Assembly: GCA_946055365.1 (NCBI GenBank)
Contig: CAMGFM010000001.1
Location: 1-38,528 of the forward strand
Length of the DNA: 38,528 bases
Source of the DNA: an uncultured Prevotella sp.
GTDB lineage: Bacteria > Bacteroidota > Bacteroidia > Bacteroidales > Bacteroidaceae
Direction: 5' to 3'
Shown here: one piece after another, positions 16,197 through 24,877 of the stretch
How the letters are laid out: every line of letters starts with the position of its first letter
Position numbering within the stretch: position 1 is the stretch's first letter
Program-made: the position numbers and the translations under genes
Notes under the pieces: model-generated
The model's database searches: none
Told to the model about the DNA's origin: nothing
What the model saw: only the letters and a program-made list of their open reading frames with translations

Positions 16197-17231
16197 ATGG
16201 AAGACAATTTCGACATAAGACAAGAGGGAAGACGCTCCACCGAAAAGGACTTTGAGAACGCCTTGCGCCCCTTGCAGTTCGGCGACTTCAGCGGACAAAA
16301 CAAGGTGGTCGAAAATCTGGAGGTGTTTGTGGAGGCCGCAAAGTATAGAGGCGAGCCTCTGGACCACACACTGCTGCACGGACCTCCGGGACTCGGCAAG
16401 ACCACTCTCAGCAACATCATAGCCAATGAGCTGGGGGTGGGCTTCAAAATCACCAGCGGCCCCGTGCTTGACAAGCCGGGCGACCTCGCAGGCATACTCA
16501 CCTCGCTTGAGCCGCGCGACGTGCTGTTCATCGACGAGATACACCGCCTCTCGCCAGTGGTGGAGGAGTATCTCTATTCTGCTATGGAGGACTATCGCAT
16601 AGACATCATGATAGACAAAGGCCCGTCGGCACGCTCCATACAGATAGACCTCAACCCGTTCACTCTCGTGGGCGCAACCACGCGCAGCGGACTGCTCACC
16701 GCACCGCTGAGGGCGCGCTTTGGCATAAACCTCCACCTCGAATATTATGACCCCGACACGCTCAGCCGCATCATAAGACGCTCGGCAAGCATAATGAGAG
16801 TGCCGTGCGACGATGACGCGGCGTATGAGATAGCACGACGATCACGCGGCACGCCACGCATAGCCAACGCCCTGCTGAGGCGCGTGAGGGACTTTGCGCA
16901 GGTCAAGGGCAACGGACGCATTGACCTGGACATTGCAAGGGTGTCGCTCGCGGCTCTTAACATCGACCAGTATGGGCTGGACGAGATAGACAACAAGATA
17001 TTGCTCACGATAATAGACAAGTTCAACGGCGGACCGGTGGGCGTGTCTACCATAGCTACCGCCATAGGCGAGGACACGGGCACCGTGGAGGAGGTGTATG
17101 AGCCTTATCTCATCATGGAGGGCTTTATCAAACGCACTCAACGGGGACGTATGGTGACACCGCTTGCCTACAAGCATCTCGGCAGACAGCTCACAGGCAG
17201 CAATGTGGCGGAGCTGTCGCTGTTTGACTGA
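16197..17231 (+). CDS. ruvB: Holliday junction branch migration helicase RuvB
   Basis: A 344-residue AAA+ ATPase that, with RuvA, drives branch migration of Holliday junctions during recombinational repair. Walker A is GPPGLGKTTL, Walker B is the DEIHR segment, sensor 1 is GATTRSG, and the C-terminal winged helix carries GFIKRTQRGRMVT. The start MEDNFDIRQEGR follows a standard-distance promoter, so the 24 upstream in-frame codons are excluded. Length and motifs are full and normal. It is convergent with the S41 protease gene, with an array and a large hairpin in the 241-bp gap. Confidence 0.97.
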   Translation: MEDNFDIRQEGRRSTEKDFENALRPLQFGDFSGQNKVVENLEVFVEAAKYRGEPLDHTLLHGPPGLGKTTLSNIIANELGVGFKITSGPVLDKPGDLAGILTSLEPRDVLFIDEIHRLSPVVEEYLYSAMEDYRIDIMIDKGPSARSIQIDLNPFTLVGATTRSGLLTAPLRARFGINLHLEYYDPDTLSRIIRRSASIMRVPCDDDAAYEIARRSRGTPRIANALLRRVRDFAQVKGNGRIDLDIARVSLAALNIDQYGLDEIDNKILLTIIDKFNGGPVGVSTIATAIGEDTGTVEEVYEPYLIMEGFIKRTQRGRMVTPLAYKHLGRQLTGSNVAELSLFD

Positions 17232-17269
17232 ACGACAACGCACACGGGGAACGGCTCCCTGCCGTTGAC

Positions 17270-17347
17270 AAAGCGGCTCTTTGGACATGCTAAAGTGGCA
17301 CTTTGGACATCTAAAGCGGCACTTTTCGCAGCCTAAAGGGCCGCTTT
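17270..17347. repeat. 22-bp palindromic array D (4 units)
   Basis: Units start at 17270, 17292, 17313 and 17335 (22, 21, 22). Cores are AAAGCGGCTCTTT, AAAGTGGCACTTT, AAAGCGGCACTTT and AAAGGGCCGCTTT. Unit 4 differs from the reverse complement of unit 1 by one base, so the array can fold as a nested hairpin, outer units with outer and inner with inner. The spacer GGACAT follows units 1 and 2. It begins 38 bp after ruvB, in a convergent gene gap. Confidence 0.88.
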
Positions 17348-17358
17348 GCATTTTCATA

Positions 17359-17415
17359 ACGGCGGCTCCTTACACGTCTGCAATAATGCTTTCAGACAAT
17401 GTAAGGAGCCGCCGT
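17359..17415. terminator. Large hairpin between convergent ruvB and S41 genes, probable bidirectional terminator
   Basis: Sixteen bases (17359-17374, starting ACGGCGGCTCC) pair perfectly with 17400-17415, and GTCTG/CAGAC (17376-17380 with 17393-17397) extend the stem inside. There is no long T-run on either side; on the plus strand GTTTGTTTG follows within a few bases. Position between two gene ends supports termination, but it could also be a structural element related to the adjacent array. Confidence 0.6.
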
Positions 17416-17472
17416 CACGTTTGTTTGCTGGCATAGGCCCTTAATATAGCGGCGTGTCACGCCGCCGTCATG

Positions 17473-19056
17473 TCAGTTGCTTATCACCTCAAGCCCCTTC
17501 TGCACTATGCGGTTGGAGGCGTTGATAACGTGATAGTATTCGTTCATGTCCCAGATGTCTCTCGCCACAAGAGCCTTGAGCTGCAGGCGCATCATGGGCA
17601 GGCTGTTGGCAAGCTCATTGTCGTCCTTGGGCTTCACCCCGAGCTTGTCCGCCTCGCTGAGTATGCCGTCTATGACCGTCTGAGGGATGTCAAAGCTCTC
17701 GAGGAATGACTCAAACGACGGGTAGTCGCGCTTCAGCTTCTTGCGATTGGCGTCGACATAGCGCATGGAGGCGTTGATGACAAGCGAGCGAGAGACAATG
17801 TCGCGATAGAATGTGGTGAACTGTGTGGTGTCAAGAGGCACAAACACGTCGGGCATGATGCCTCCGCCGCCATACACCACGCGGTGCTTGCGGAGAGTGG
17901 TGCAGCGCAGAGAGTCGTTGAAGTGTATGGAGTCTTGCGAGAAGAGTTCGCCACGCTTCAGGCGACGCTCTATGTCACGGGCATAGTCCTCTTTCTCGCC
18001 CTTGACAAAGGGCTTCTGTATGCAGCGGCCCGACGGCGTGTAGTAGTGAGACACGGTGAGACGCATCATGGAGCCGTCTTCAAACTCGACGGGACGCTGC
18101 ACAAGACCCTTGCCAAAGCTGCGGCGACCAACGATGACCGCCCTGTCCTGATCTTGCAGCGCACCCGAGAATATCTCGGCGGCAGATGCCGAATACTCAT
18201 TGATAAGTACGCACACCTTGAGGTTCTTGAGGCTGCCGTCTGATGGCGCGCAGTATTCGCTGCGCTTCATGGAGCGTCCCTGAGTGTAGACCACAAGGTC
18301 GCCACGTGAGAGAAACTCTGACGTGATCTGCACCGCTGACTGCAAGTAGCCGCCTCCATTGTTCTGAAGGTCTACTATCAGCTGCTCCATACCCTGCCCT
18401 TTCAGCTCTTCCACGGCGGTCATGAACTCGCCGTAGGTGTTCGCGCCAAAGCTGCCTATACATATATATCCTGTCTTGGGGGCTATCATATACTTGGCAT
18501 CGACGGTGTAGACGGGTATCTTGTCGCGCACTACGGTGAAATGGATCATGTCTGGCACTCCGCGACGCATCACGCCAAGGCTCACCTTGGTGCCTTTTGG
18601 TCCGCGCAGGCGTTTTGCTATGTCGGGGGTGGTTATCTTGACCCCTGCAATGGTGGTGTCATTGACCGTCAGGATGCGGTCGCCAGCCATCAGGCCCACC
18701 CTCTCCGACGGGCCTTTGGATATGGTCTGCACCACGACGAGCGTGTCTTCTATAATGTTATACTGTATGCCGATGCCTTCAAACGATCCGTTCAACGGCT
18801 CGTTAAGTGCCTTTGTCTCCTTGGCTGTTGTGTAGGACGAATGAGGGTCGAGCTTCTCGAGCATGCCCCTTATGGCATCCTCCACGAGGAGGTTGTCGTC
18901 TACCTCGTCCACATAGAGACTGGATATGGCCATCTGCGCAAGGCTCAGCTTGCGCATGGCCTCCCTGCCGTCGCTCTGTTCCTTGAGCTGTGCGTGACTA
19001 ATGAGCGGTATCAGGGCGAGTGCCGCTGACAATAATACTGTCTTGAGTGTGTTCAT
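17473..19056 (-). CDS. S41 family C-terminal processing peptidase
   Basis: A 527-residue exported protease of the CtpA/Prc type, which trims or degrades envelope proteins from their C-termini. The ATG at 19056 gives the signal peptide MNTLKTVLLSAALALIPLIS ending near SHA. A PDZ domain spans about 90-165 (GSFEGIGIQYN, GLMAGDRILTVND). The catalytic Ser/Lys pair is probably Ser291 in EYSASAAEIF and Lys316 in RSFGKGLVQ. A C-terminal region of about 150 residues beyond the protease core is normal for Bacteroidetes members. parE ends 89 bp upstream on the same strand, so parE and this gene may be cotranscribed. Confidence 0.93.
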   Translation of the reverse strand: MNTLKTVLLSAALALIPLISHAQLKEQSDGREAMRKLSLAQMAISSLYVDEVDDNLLVEDAIRGMLEKLDPHSSYTTAKETKALNEPLNGSFEGIGIQYNIIEDTLVVVQTISKGPSERVGLMAGDRILTVNDTTIAGVKITTPDIAKRLRGPKGTKVSLGVMRRGVPDMIHFTVVRDKIPVYTVDAKYMIAPKTGYICIGSFGANTYGEFMTAVEELKGQGMEQLIVDLQNNGGGYLQSAVQITSEFLSRGDLVVYTQGRSMKRSEYCAPSDGSLKNLKVCVLINEYSASAAEIFSGALQDQDRAVIVGRRSFGKGLVQRPVEFEDGSMMRLTVSHYYTPSGRCIQKPFVKGEKEDYARDIERRLKRGELFSQDSIHFNDSLRCTTLRKHRVVYGGGGIMPDVFVPLDTTQFTTFYRDIVSRSLVINASMRYVDANRKKLKRDYPSFESFLESFDIPQTVIDGILSEADKLGVKPKDDNELANSLPMMRLQLKALVARDIWDMNEYYHVINASNRIVQKGLEVISN

Positions 19057-19145
19057 GTCGTGTGTTTTTTTGTCTTTTGGTGGTTGATGACACCTGCGGA
19101 TAGAAAGTAACCTGTGGCGAGGCATGTTTTTCTCTCCGCAAAGAG

Positions 19146-21080
19146 TCACGCGAGATCCTCCTCCACCACGAGATTGTCTATGATAAACGACTGTCTCTCC
19201 ATGGTGTTCTTGCCCATATAATATTCGAGGAGCTTCTGCACCTGGTCGTTCTTGTGCAGCGTGACCTGCTCGAGGCGCATGTCAGGGCCTATGAAATGGG
19301 CAAACTCGTCGGGCGAGATTTCTCCCAAACCTTTGAAACGCGTGATTTCGGGGTCGGGACCCAACGCCTGTATGGCAGACACGCGCTCTTCCTCGGTGTA
19401 GCAGTAGCGCGTGACAAAGTCTGACTTGCGCCCTGCCGTCTCCTGTCTGCCCGCCTCCTCAAGCACCTTGCGGTCGCGTATCTTGCTGCGGCGGTTGCGC
19501 ACCCTGAAAAGGGGTGTCTGCAACACATATACATGGCCCTTCTTGATGAGATCGGGAAAGAACTGCAAGAAAAAGGTGATGATGAGCAGCCTGATGTGCA
19601 TGCCGTCGACATCGGCATCGGTAGCCACGATGACCTTGTTGTATCTTAGAGTGTCAAGGCCGTCCTCTATGTCAAGCGCAGCCTGCAACAGATTGAACTC
19701 CTCGTTCTCATAGACAATTTTCTTGGTGAGTCCGTAGGAGTTGAGCGGCTTGCCCCTGAGCGAGAACACCGCCTGAGTGTTGACATCACGGCTCTTGGTG
19801 ATGGAGCCGCTGGCAGAGTCGCCCTCGGTGATGAATATTGACGACTCTTCCTTGCGCTCGCTCTTGGCGTCGGAGTAATGTATGCGGCAGTCGCGCAGCT
19901 TGCGGTTGTGGAGATTGGCTTTCTTGGCCCTCTCGCGCGCCAGTTTGGTCACGCCAGCCATGGCCTTGCGCTCTCGCTCGCTCTCTGCTATCTTCTGCTG
20001 GAGGGCTTCTGTCACGTCAGAATGGATGTGCAGGTAGTTGTCGACCTCACGCTTGACAAAGTCGCCCACATATTTGTTGATGCTTTCGCCGCCCGGCGAC
20101 ATCTGGAGTGAGCCGAGCTTTATCTTAGTCTGCGACTCAAACATCGGCTCTTCCACATTGACGGCAATGGCGGCCACTATGCCGTTGCGTATGTCGGTAA
20201 ACTCGTAGTTCTTGCCGAAAAATTCCTTTATGGTGCGCGCTATATGCTCCTTGAACGCGCTCTGATGCGTGCCTCCCTGCGTGGTGTGCTGTCCGTTGAC
20301 AAAGGAATGATATTCCTCGCCATACTGGTTGGTGTGGGTGAAGGCTATCTCTATGTCCTCGCCTTTGATGTGTATGATGGGATAGAGGCCGTCGTTGGTC
20401 ATGTTGTCGTTAAGCAGGTCAGCGAGACCGTTGCGCGAGAGTATGCGCCTGCCGTTATACATGATGGCAAGGCCCGAGTTGAGATAGGTATAGTTGCGCA
20501 GCATGGTCTCCACGATGTCGTCATGAAACGTGTAGTTGGCAAAGAGCGTGGCATCTGGCTCAAAATGTATGTATGTGCCGTTCTCTTCCTCTGAGGCGAC
20601 AGTGTCATCGCTCTTAAGAATGCCTCTCTCAAACGTCAGCGTGCGCACCTTGCCCTCCCTGAACGAGCGCACCTCAAAGCGCGAACTCAGCGCGTTGACC
20701 GCCTTTACGCCCACGCCGTTGAGGCCCACGCTCTTCTTGAAAGCCTTGGAGTCGTACTTGCCGCCGGTGTTAAGCACGCTCACCGCCTCAACGAGCTTGC
20801 CTTGTGGTATGCCGCGGCCATAGTCGCGCACGGTCACGCGCAGGTTGTCCTCCACATCTACCTCTATGCGCTTGCCCGCGTTCATCTTAAACTCGTCGAT
20901 AGAGTTGTCCACGACCTCCTTGAGCAGCACATATATGCCGTCCTCTGGCAGGTTGCCGTCGCCGAGACGGCCTATATACATGCCAGGACGCGTGCGCACA
21001 TGCTCCATGTCGGAGAGATGCCTGATGTTATCGTCGGTGTAGTCCACCGTAACGCCGTCCAAAAGATTTTCCTCGTTCAT
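19146..21080 (-). CDS. parE: DNA topoisomerase IV subunit B
   Basis: A 644-residue type IIA topoisomerase ATPase subunit, needed with ParC to unlink daughter chromosomes. The GHKL ATPase signatures are EVVDNSIDE (about 55-63) and DYGRGIP; the TOPRIM metal sites are EGDSASGS and DADVDGMH. EGDSASGS rather than EGDSAGG, and the Bacteroidetes ParE pattern SLRGKPLNSYGLTKK, favour ParE over GyrB. The ATG at 21080 (MNEENLLDGVTVDY) gives a normal N-terminus. parC is not in the window. The GNAT-like gene ends 95 bp upstream. Confidence 0.92.
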   Translation of the reverse strand: MNEENLLDGVTVDYTDDNIRHLSDMEHVRTRPGMYIGRLGDGNLPEDGIYVLLKEVVDNSIDEFKMNAGKRIEVDVEDNLRVTVRDYGRGIPQGKLVEAVSVLNTGGKYDSKAFKKSVGLNGVGVKAVNALSSRFEVRSFREGKVRTLTFERGILKSDDTVASEEENGTYIHFEPDATLFANYTFHDDIVETMLRNYTYLNSGLAIMYNGRRILSRNGLADLLNDNMTNDGLYPIIHIKGEDIEIAFTHTNQYGEEYHSFVNGQHTTQGGTHQSAFKEHIARTIKEFFGKNYEFTDIRNGIVAAIAVNVEEPMFESQTKIKLGSLQMSPGGESINKYVGDFVKREVDNYLHIHSDVTEALQQKIAESERERKAMAGVTKLARERAKKANLHNRKLRDCRIHYSDAKSERKEESSIFITEGDSASGSITKSRDVNTQAVFSLRGKPLNSYGLTKKIVYENEEFNLLQAALDIEDGLDTLRYNKVIVATDADVDGMHIRLLIITFFLQFFPDLIKKGHVYVLQTPLFRVRNRRSKIRDRKVLEEAGRQETAGRKSDFVTRYCYTEEERVSAIQALGPDPEITRFKGLGEISPDEFAHFIGPDMRLEQVTLHKNDQVQKLLEYYMGKNTMERQSFIIDNLVVEEDLA

Positions 21081-21175
21081 ATAACGCTGTCTGTTTTTAC
21101 GTGCAGGATGTTGTCGCATGGCGTTTTGCCGTTTGCGGTCAGGCATATTGCCCCTGCCCTACTGCACACTAACAT

Positions 21176-22327
21176 TTACTTTTCTATCTTTTTCTTGTAG
21201 CACTTGCGCCGTTTATGCACCTCTCTTTGCAGCTCTCCCCACTGTCCCTGCACACTACTGTTGCTCTCAAGCTCCACATGCGTCTCGCCCCACTCAAAGC
21301 CATACTTCTGGTAGCGCGGTATGAGGTCGGCAAAGAGCAGCGCGTTGGCGCCCTTGTTGCGATATTCGGGCAACACGCCCACAAGCAGCAGGTCCACAAT
21401 CTTGGTTTTGTGACGCTTGAGCGCGTTCATCACGTGCATCCAGCCAAACGGCAAGAGCCTGCCCTTTCTACACTTCTGCAAAGCGCGTGCCAAAGACGGC
21501 ACGGTGATGCCCACGCCCACAAGACGGTTGTCTGCGCCCGCGTCCTCTATGCACGTTATGAGCGAGAGGTCGGCCATGGGAAAATACATATTTATATATT
21601 GGTCTATCTGACGGTCGGTCAGCGTGGAGTAACCATAGAGATGAGAGTAGGTGGCATTGACAAGCTCAAATATCTTTTTGCCATATCCGCCCTCAAAAAC
21701 GTCCTTGCGCGTGAGCTTCTTCACTCTCAGGTTGTAGCGTCGCTGTATCATGGATGCCACCTTGGCGTACTTTTCAGGCACGGTGTCTGGCACATAGAGC
21801 TTGTATTCCAGATAACGCGAGTCTACGGCCCACCCTTCCATGCTCTCGATGTGCTGTGGATAGTAGGGAAAGTTGTAGATGGTGGCCATGGTGCCGAGCT
21901 GGTCAAAGCCCTCAGTGAGCATTCCCTCGGGGTCAAGGTCGGTAAAACCGAGCGGACCGACGACTTCTTCCATGCCCATGTCGTGCCCATAGTCTTCCAC
22001 AGCCTTGAGCAGGGCCGCCGACACCTCACGGTCGTCTATGAAATCAATCCATCCGAAGCGCACCGACTTGCGCCCCCACTTGGTGTTGGCACTGTTGTTG
22101 ATGATGGCTGCCACACGCCCCACTATCCTGCCGTCCTTATAGGCAAGGAAATACTCTGCGTCGCAGAAGTCAAAAGCCGCGTTGCGATCCTTGCTGAGGG
22201 TGTTAAGCTCATCCGAATACATGTTTGGCACATCGTATTCGTTGCCCTTGTAAAGGTCATAATGAAAGTCGATAAACCTGCGGAGGTCTCCGCGCGACTG
22301 CACTTTTCTAATTTCTATTGCTGACAT
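21176..22327 (-). CDS. GNAT-fold acetyltransferase-like protein of unknown substrate
   Basis: A 383-residue protein starting MSAIEIRKVQSRGDLRRFID. Residues about 1-130 contain a GNAT-like beginning (EYFLAYKDGRIVGRVAAIIN) and a second GNAT-like segment appears near the C-terminus (VDLLLVGVLPEYRNKGAN, resembling the acetyl-CoA-binding motif A). Homologues with the same opening are common in Bacteroidetes and are annotated only as hypothetical or N-acetyltransferase. It could be a duplicated-GNAT aminoacyl- or acyl-transferase; no substrate can be named. First gene of a co-directional group with parE and the S41 protease. A CAAAAATA on the plus strand (22475-22482) supplies a possible promoter. 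Confidence 0.7.
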   Translation of the reverse strand: MSAIEIRKVQSRGDLRRFIDFHYDLYKGNEYDVPNMYSDELNTLSKDRNAAFDFCDAEYFLAYKDGRIVGRVAAIINNSANTKWGRKSVRFGWIDFIDDREVSAALLKAVEDYGHDMGMEEVVGPLGFTDLDPEGMLTEGFDQLGTMATIYNFPYYPQHIESMEGWAVDSRYLEYKLYVPDTVPEKYAKVASMIQRRYNLRVKKLTRKDVFEGGYGKKIFELVNATYSHLYGYSTLTDRQIDQYINMYFPMADLSLITCIEDAGADNRLVGVGITVPSLARALQKCRKGRLLPFGWMHVMNALKRHKTKIVDLLLVGVLPEYRNKGANALLFADLIPRYQKYGFEWGETHVELESNSSVQGQWGELQREVHKRRKCYKKKIEK

Positions 22328-22474
22328 TTGCTTGTTGTTTTTCTTTTCATGCGCCCTATTCCATTCCATGTGGCCGCAAGGCACTACGGACACGGCTCCC
22401 GCCGCACAGACAGCCCCATGCAAGAATTGCAGTGCCAAGGCGGCGTGCCGAAAAGGGGGAATAAGGAGCAGATG

Positions 22475-22482
22475 CAAAAATA
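22475..22482 (-). promoter_or_regulatory. Possible -7 box for the GNAT-like gene
   Basis: On the minus strand it reads TATTTTTG, matching TAnnTTTG, 148 bp before the start codon. No clear -33 box at 19-20 bp. The rest of the 397-bp divergent gap 22328-22724 contains the promoter of the opposite gene and nothing else recognised. Confidence 0.4.
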
Positions 22483-22565
22483 AACAAATTTCGCCAAATA
22501 AACATGCCTGCGCCTTATTATTTATGCTTCATTAAAGATAAATCTGTCTTTTTTCTTAAAAATGC

Positions 22566-22596
22566 TTGCACATATCGTTTGCAATTTATATCTTTG
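22566..22596 (+). promoter_or_regulatory. Promoter of the secreted protein gene
   Basis: TTG at 22566-22568, 20 bp, then TATCTTTG at 22589-22596. The spacing and -7 sequence are the same as in the ruvB promoter. The leader to the ATG would be about 120 bases. Confidence 0.7.
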
Positions 22597-22724
22597 CTCT
22601 TACAAAACAACATTATTACCCACAAACACCATACAGAAAGAAAGGGAAACAAGCGTCAGACAGCACAAACAGACACACCCCGAAACATGAAAGTAACATT
22701 AGGAAACCACTAAAAAGGAAGATT

Positions 22725-24446
22725 ATGAACAAATTTTACGCTTCAATCGTTGCAATCATGATGACTGCAATGTCATTTGCACAGTCACCCATAGCAAGAA
22801 CGGGCATGCAGCCGGCAAGGACGGGGTTGTCTGCCATTGCCAAACACAGCAATACTGATGTCATGCGCACTCCGCTCACAGGCATAAGCCTCACCACGAC
22901 ACCCATGAAGAAGGCTCCTGCCATAGCCAAGGACAAGGAATACGTCAACGACCCCATCATCACCGACACCCCCGACGGCACTCTCTACGCCGACCAATAC
23001 TGCACGGGCAAGGGCTACTACGCCTTCTGGGGATATGTCTATGAAGATGAAGCCGACGGAGACGTGGCCGCCTACGTCATAAACGGCGAGGACATATACA
23101 TATTCCAGCCCATGTGCATGCTCTATCTCGACACCTGGATAAAGGGAAAGATAGACACCGAGGGCAACGTGACGGTAGACCTGCCGCAAAAGGTGTATAT
23201 GGAAGAGGTAACCGACGACTATGGCGAGCCGACGGGCGAGATATATGAATACTATCTGTGGAGAATGGTGCCAAACGAAAGCACGGAGCTGTACGACCCC
23301 GACGAGACAAGCCAGCAGATACACTACACGCTCAAGGACGGCGTGCTGACAAGGACTGACGAGAACATTCTCGTGGGACTCTGCGACGAGGACGGACAGT
23401 GGACTGGCTACGGCGACTATGAATACACGCTCACCACACCCGACGCGCTCACCGCTACTCCTGCCACCTACAATCCCGACGAGGACTACATGCTGGTCTA
23501 TGGCGAGGAAGGCGCAAGGAACATGATGAAAGTGAAAGTGGCTGTGGACGGCAACGACGTCTACCTCGGCGGACTCACCGAGACCGACAACGTGACATGG
23601 GCAAAGGGCTCTGTGGTGGACGGCGACAAGGTGGTGTTCAGCGGCAAGAGCTATCTCGGACTGTCAGCCGACGGCAGATACCACGCCTATCTCACGCCCG
23701 CAAGCGTGTCGCAGGAATATGACCCCGATAATGACCATACGTTTGACGTGGTGAACTTTGAAGATGAAATCACATTCGCCTACGACGCGGCCAACAAGAC
23801 GCTCGTGTCTGACGGCACGCTGTCCATAAACTACGGCAAGAACATATCCGCGAGCCAGCAACTCTTCGTGCAGCCGGCAGTAAGCCCGTTAAAGGAAGTG
23901 GCGGCAGCACCTATAGACCCTGACGTGATAGACTACGCAGACTACTTCGCCGACTACGACTACGGCGGCATGGCCGTGCAGATATTCACCGAGGATGCCG
24001 ACGGCAATATCCTCAACCCCGACAACATCTATTATAACATCTTCATAGACGGCGAAAAAGTCACGTTTACCAATGATCTCTACACGTCCGTAGAGGAAGA
24101 CATGACTGACGTGCCGCTCGGATTTGTGGACGGATGGGACTTTAACGACAACAACGGCAGCAGCAACATAAGAATAATTTACTTCTACCAGCAGCCACAA
24201 AGCACCGTGGGCGTGCAGTCTTTGTATAAGGACGGCGACAATGTCTACAAGTCAAATATCGTAACCTACGACATAGCGTCTGGCACCGGCATAAACGGCA
24301 CCGCCGTCTATGGCAAAGAGGCCGCCACAGTGACCTATTATGACATGCTCGGAAGGAAGACCAACGCTCCAACACACGGCGTATATGTCAAGAAGGTGAC
24401 CTATTCTGACGGAAGCACTACAACCTCTAAGGCTGTGATGAGGTAA
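22725..24446 (+). CDS. Large secreted protein with C-terminal sorting-like domain, function unknown
   Basis: A 573-residue acidic protein. The N-terminus MNKFYASIVAIMMTAMSFAQ is a signal peptide; the start at 22725 is preceded by AAAAAGGAAG. The body is rich in Asp, Tyr and Gly with repeated beta-strand patterns, including MKVKVAVDGNDVYLGGL followed by WAKGSVVDGDKVVF, a signature of Prevotella surface or secreted proteins of unknown role. The last ~40 residues (YYDMLGRK, then GVYVKKV) resemble the type A C-terminal sorting domain used by the type IX secretion system. Export across the outer membrane is therefore inferred. No enzymatic motif is recognised. The gene stands alone, with its own promoter and a strong terminator. 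Confidence 0.75.
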   Translation: MNKFYASIVAIMMTAMSFAQSPIARTGMQPARTGLSAIAKHSNTDVMRTPLTGISLTTTPMKKAPAIAKDKEYVNDPIITDTPDGTLYADQYCTGKGYYAFWGYVYEDEADGDVAAYVINGEDIYIFQPMCMLYLDTWIKGKIDTEGNVTVDLPQKVYMEEVTDDYGEPTGEIYEYYLWRMVPNESTELYDPDETSQQIHYTLKDGVLTRTDENILVGLCDEDGQWTGYGDYEYTLTTPDALTATPATYNPDEDYMLVYGEEGARNMMKVKVAVDGNDVYLGGLTETDNVTWAKGSVVDGDKVVFSGKSYLGLSADGRYHAYLTPASVSQEYDPDNDHTFDVVNFEDEITFAYDAANKTLVSDGTLSINYGKNISASQQLFVQPAVSPLKEVAAAPIDPDVIDYADYFADYDYGGMAVQIFTEDADGNILNPDNIYYNIFIDGEKVTFTNDLYTSVEEDMTDVPLGFVDGWDFNDNNGSSNIRIIYFYQQPQSTVGVQSLYKDGDNVYKSNIVTYDIASGTGINGTAVYGKEAATVTYYDMLGRKTNAPTHGVYVKKVTYSDGSTTTSKAVMR

Positions 24447-24522
24447 GGCAGGGTGTAAATATCCTCACAGACCATACTTTTCTCTCATATAATACTATGC
24501 CACTCTGCATAGTGTGTATCAC

Positions 24523-24561
24523 ACGAGGGTGTGCCGCTTGTGGCACACCCTCGTTTTGTTT
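24523..24561 (+). terminator. Strong rho-independent terminator of the secreted protein gene
   Basis: ACGAGGGTGTGCC (24523-24535) pairs perfectly with 24542-24554 around a 6-base loop, followed by TTTGTTT. It lies 77 bp after the stop codon. Confidence 0.9.
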
Positions 24562-24651
24562 CCCAAAAAAGGCTGTCATCATGCTGACAAGCAGCCGCCA
24601 CGTGACGGCAATATGGCCTTTCGACATTTATAAGCGGATTTTCATTATTGG

Positions 24652-24793
24652 CAAGTGACACTTGGTGATTGCAAAGCGGCACTTTGATGATTGCCAAGAG
24701 GCACTTGGTGATTGCCAAGTGGCACTTTGGTGATTAGCAAGAGGCACTTGATGATTGCCAAGTGGCACCTTGGTGATTGCCAAGTGGCACTGA
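24652..24793. repeat. Palindromic array E (7 units, alternating 21/22 bp)
   Basis: Units start at 24652, 24673, 24695, 24716, 24738, 24759 and 24781. Typical cores are CAAGTGGCACTTT, CAAGAGGCACTT and AAAGCGGCACTTT. The spacer GGTGATTGC or GATGATTGC is nearly constant, unlike in the other arrays, and the 21/22 alternation comes from CTTG versus CTTTG. It lies in the 431-bp gap between two convergent genes, after the terminator at 24523. A short GAAAAGC/GCTTTTTC hairpin follows at 24792-24809. Nothing else is seen in the gap. Confidence 0.92.
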
Positions 24794-24877
24794 AAAGCCC
24801 CGCTTTTTCAGTTCTTGCTCTCTGGACCGCACATTTTATTTTATGCAAAAACAACATGTGTTACAGAAAGGCTGGTG

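Noticed and set aside
24652..24793. Array E as a CRISPR array
   Set aside because: The repeat core is only 13 bp, the spacers are nearly identical to one another rather than unique, the period is 21-22 bp, and no cas gene is present.
24645..24857. Small minus-strand open frame encoding repeated NHQVPLG pieces
   Set aside because: The repeats come entirely from array E; there is no conserved start context, and the frame overlaps the region between two convergent genes.
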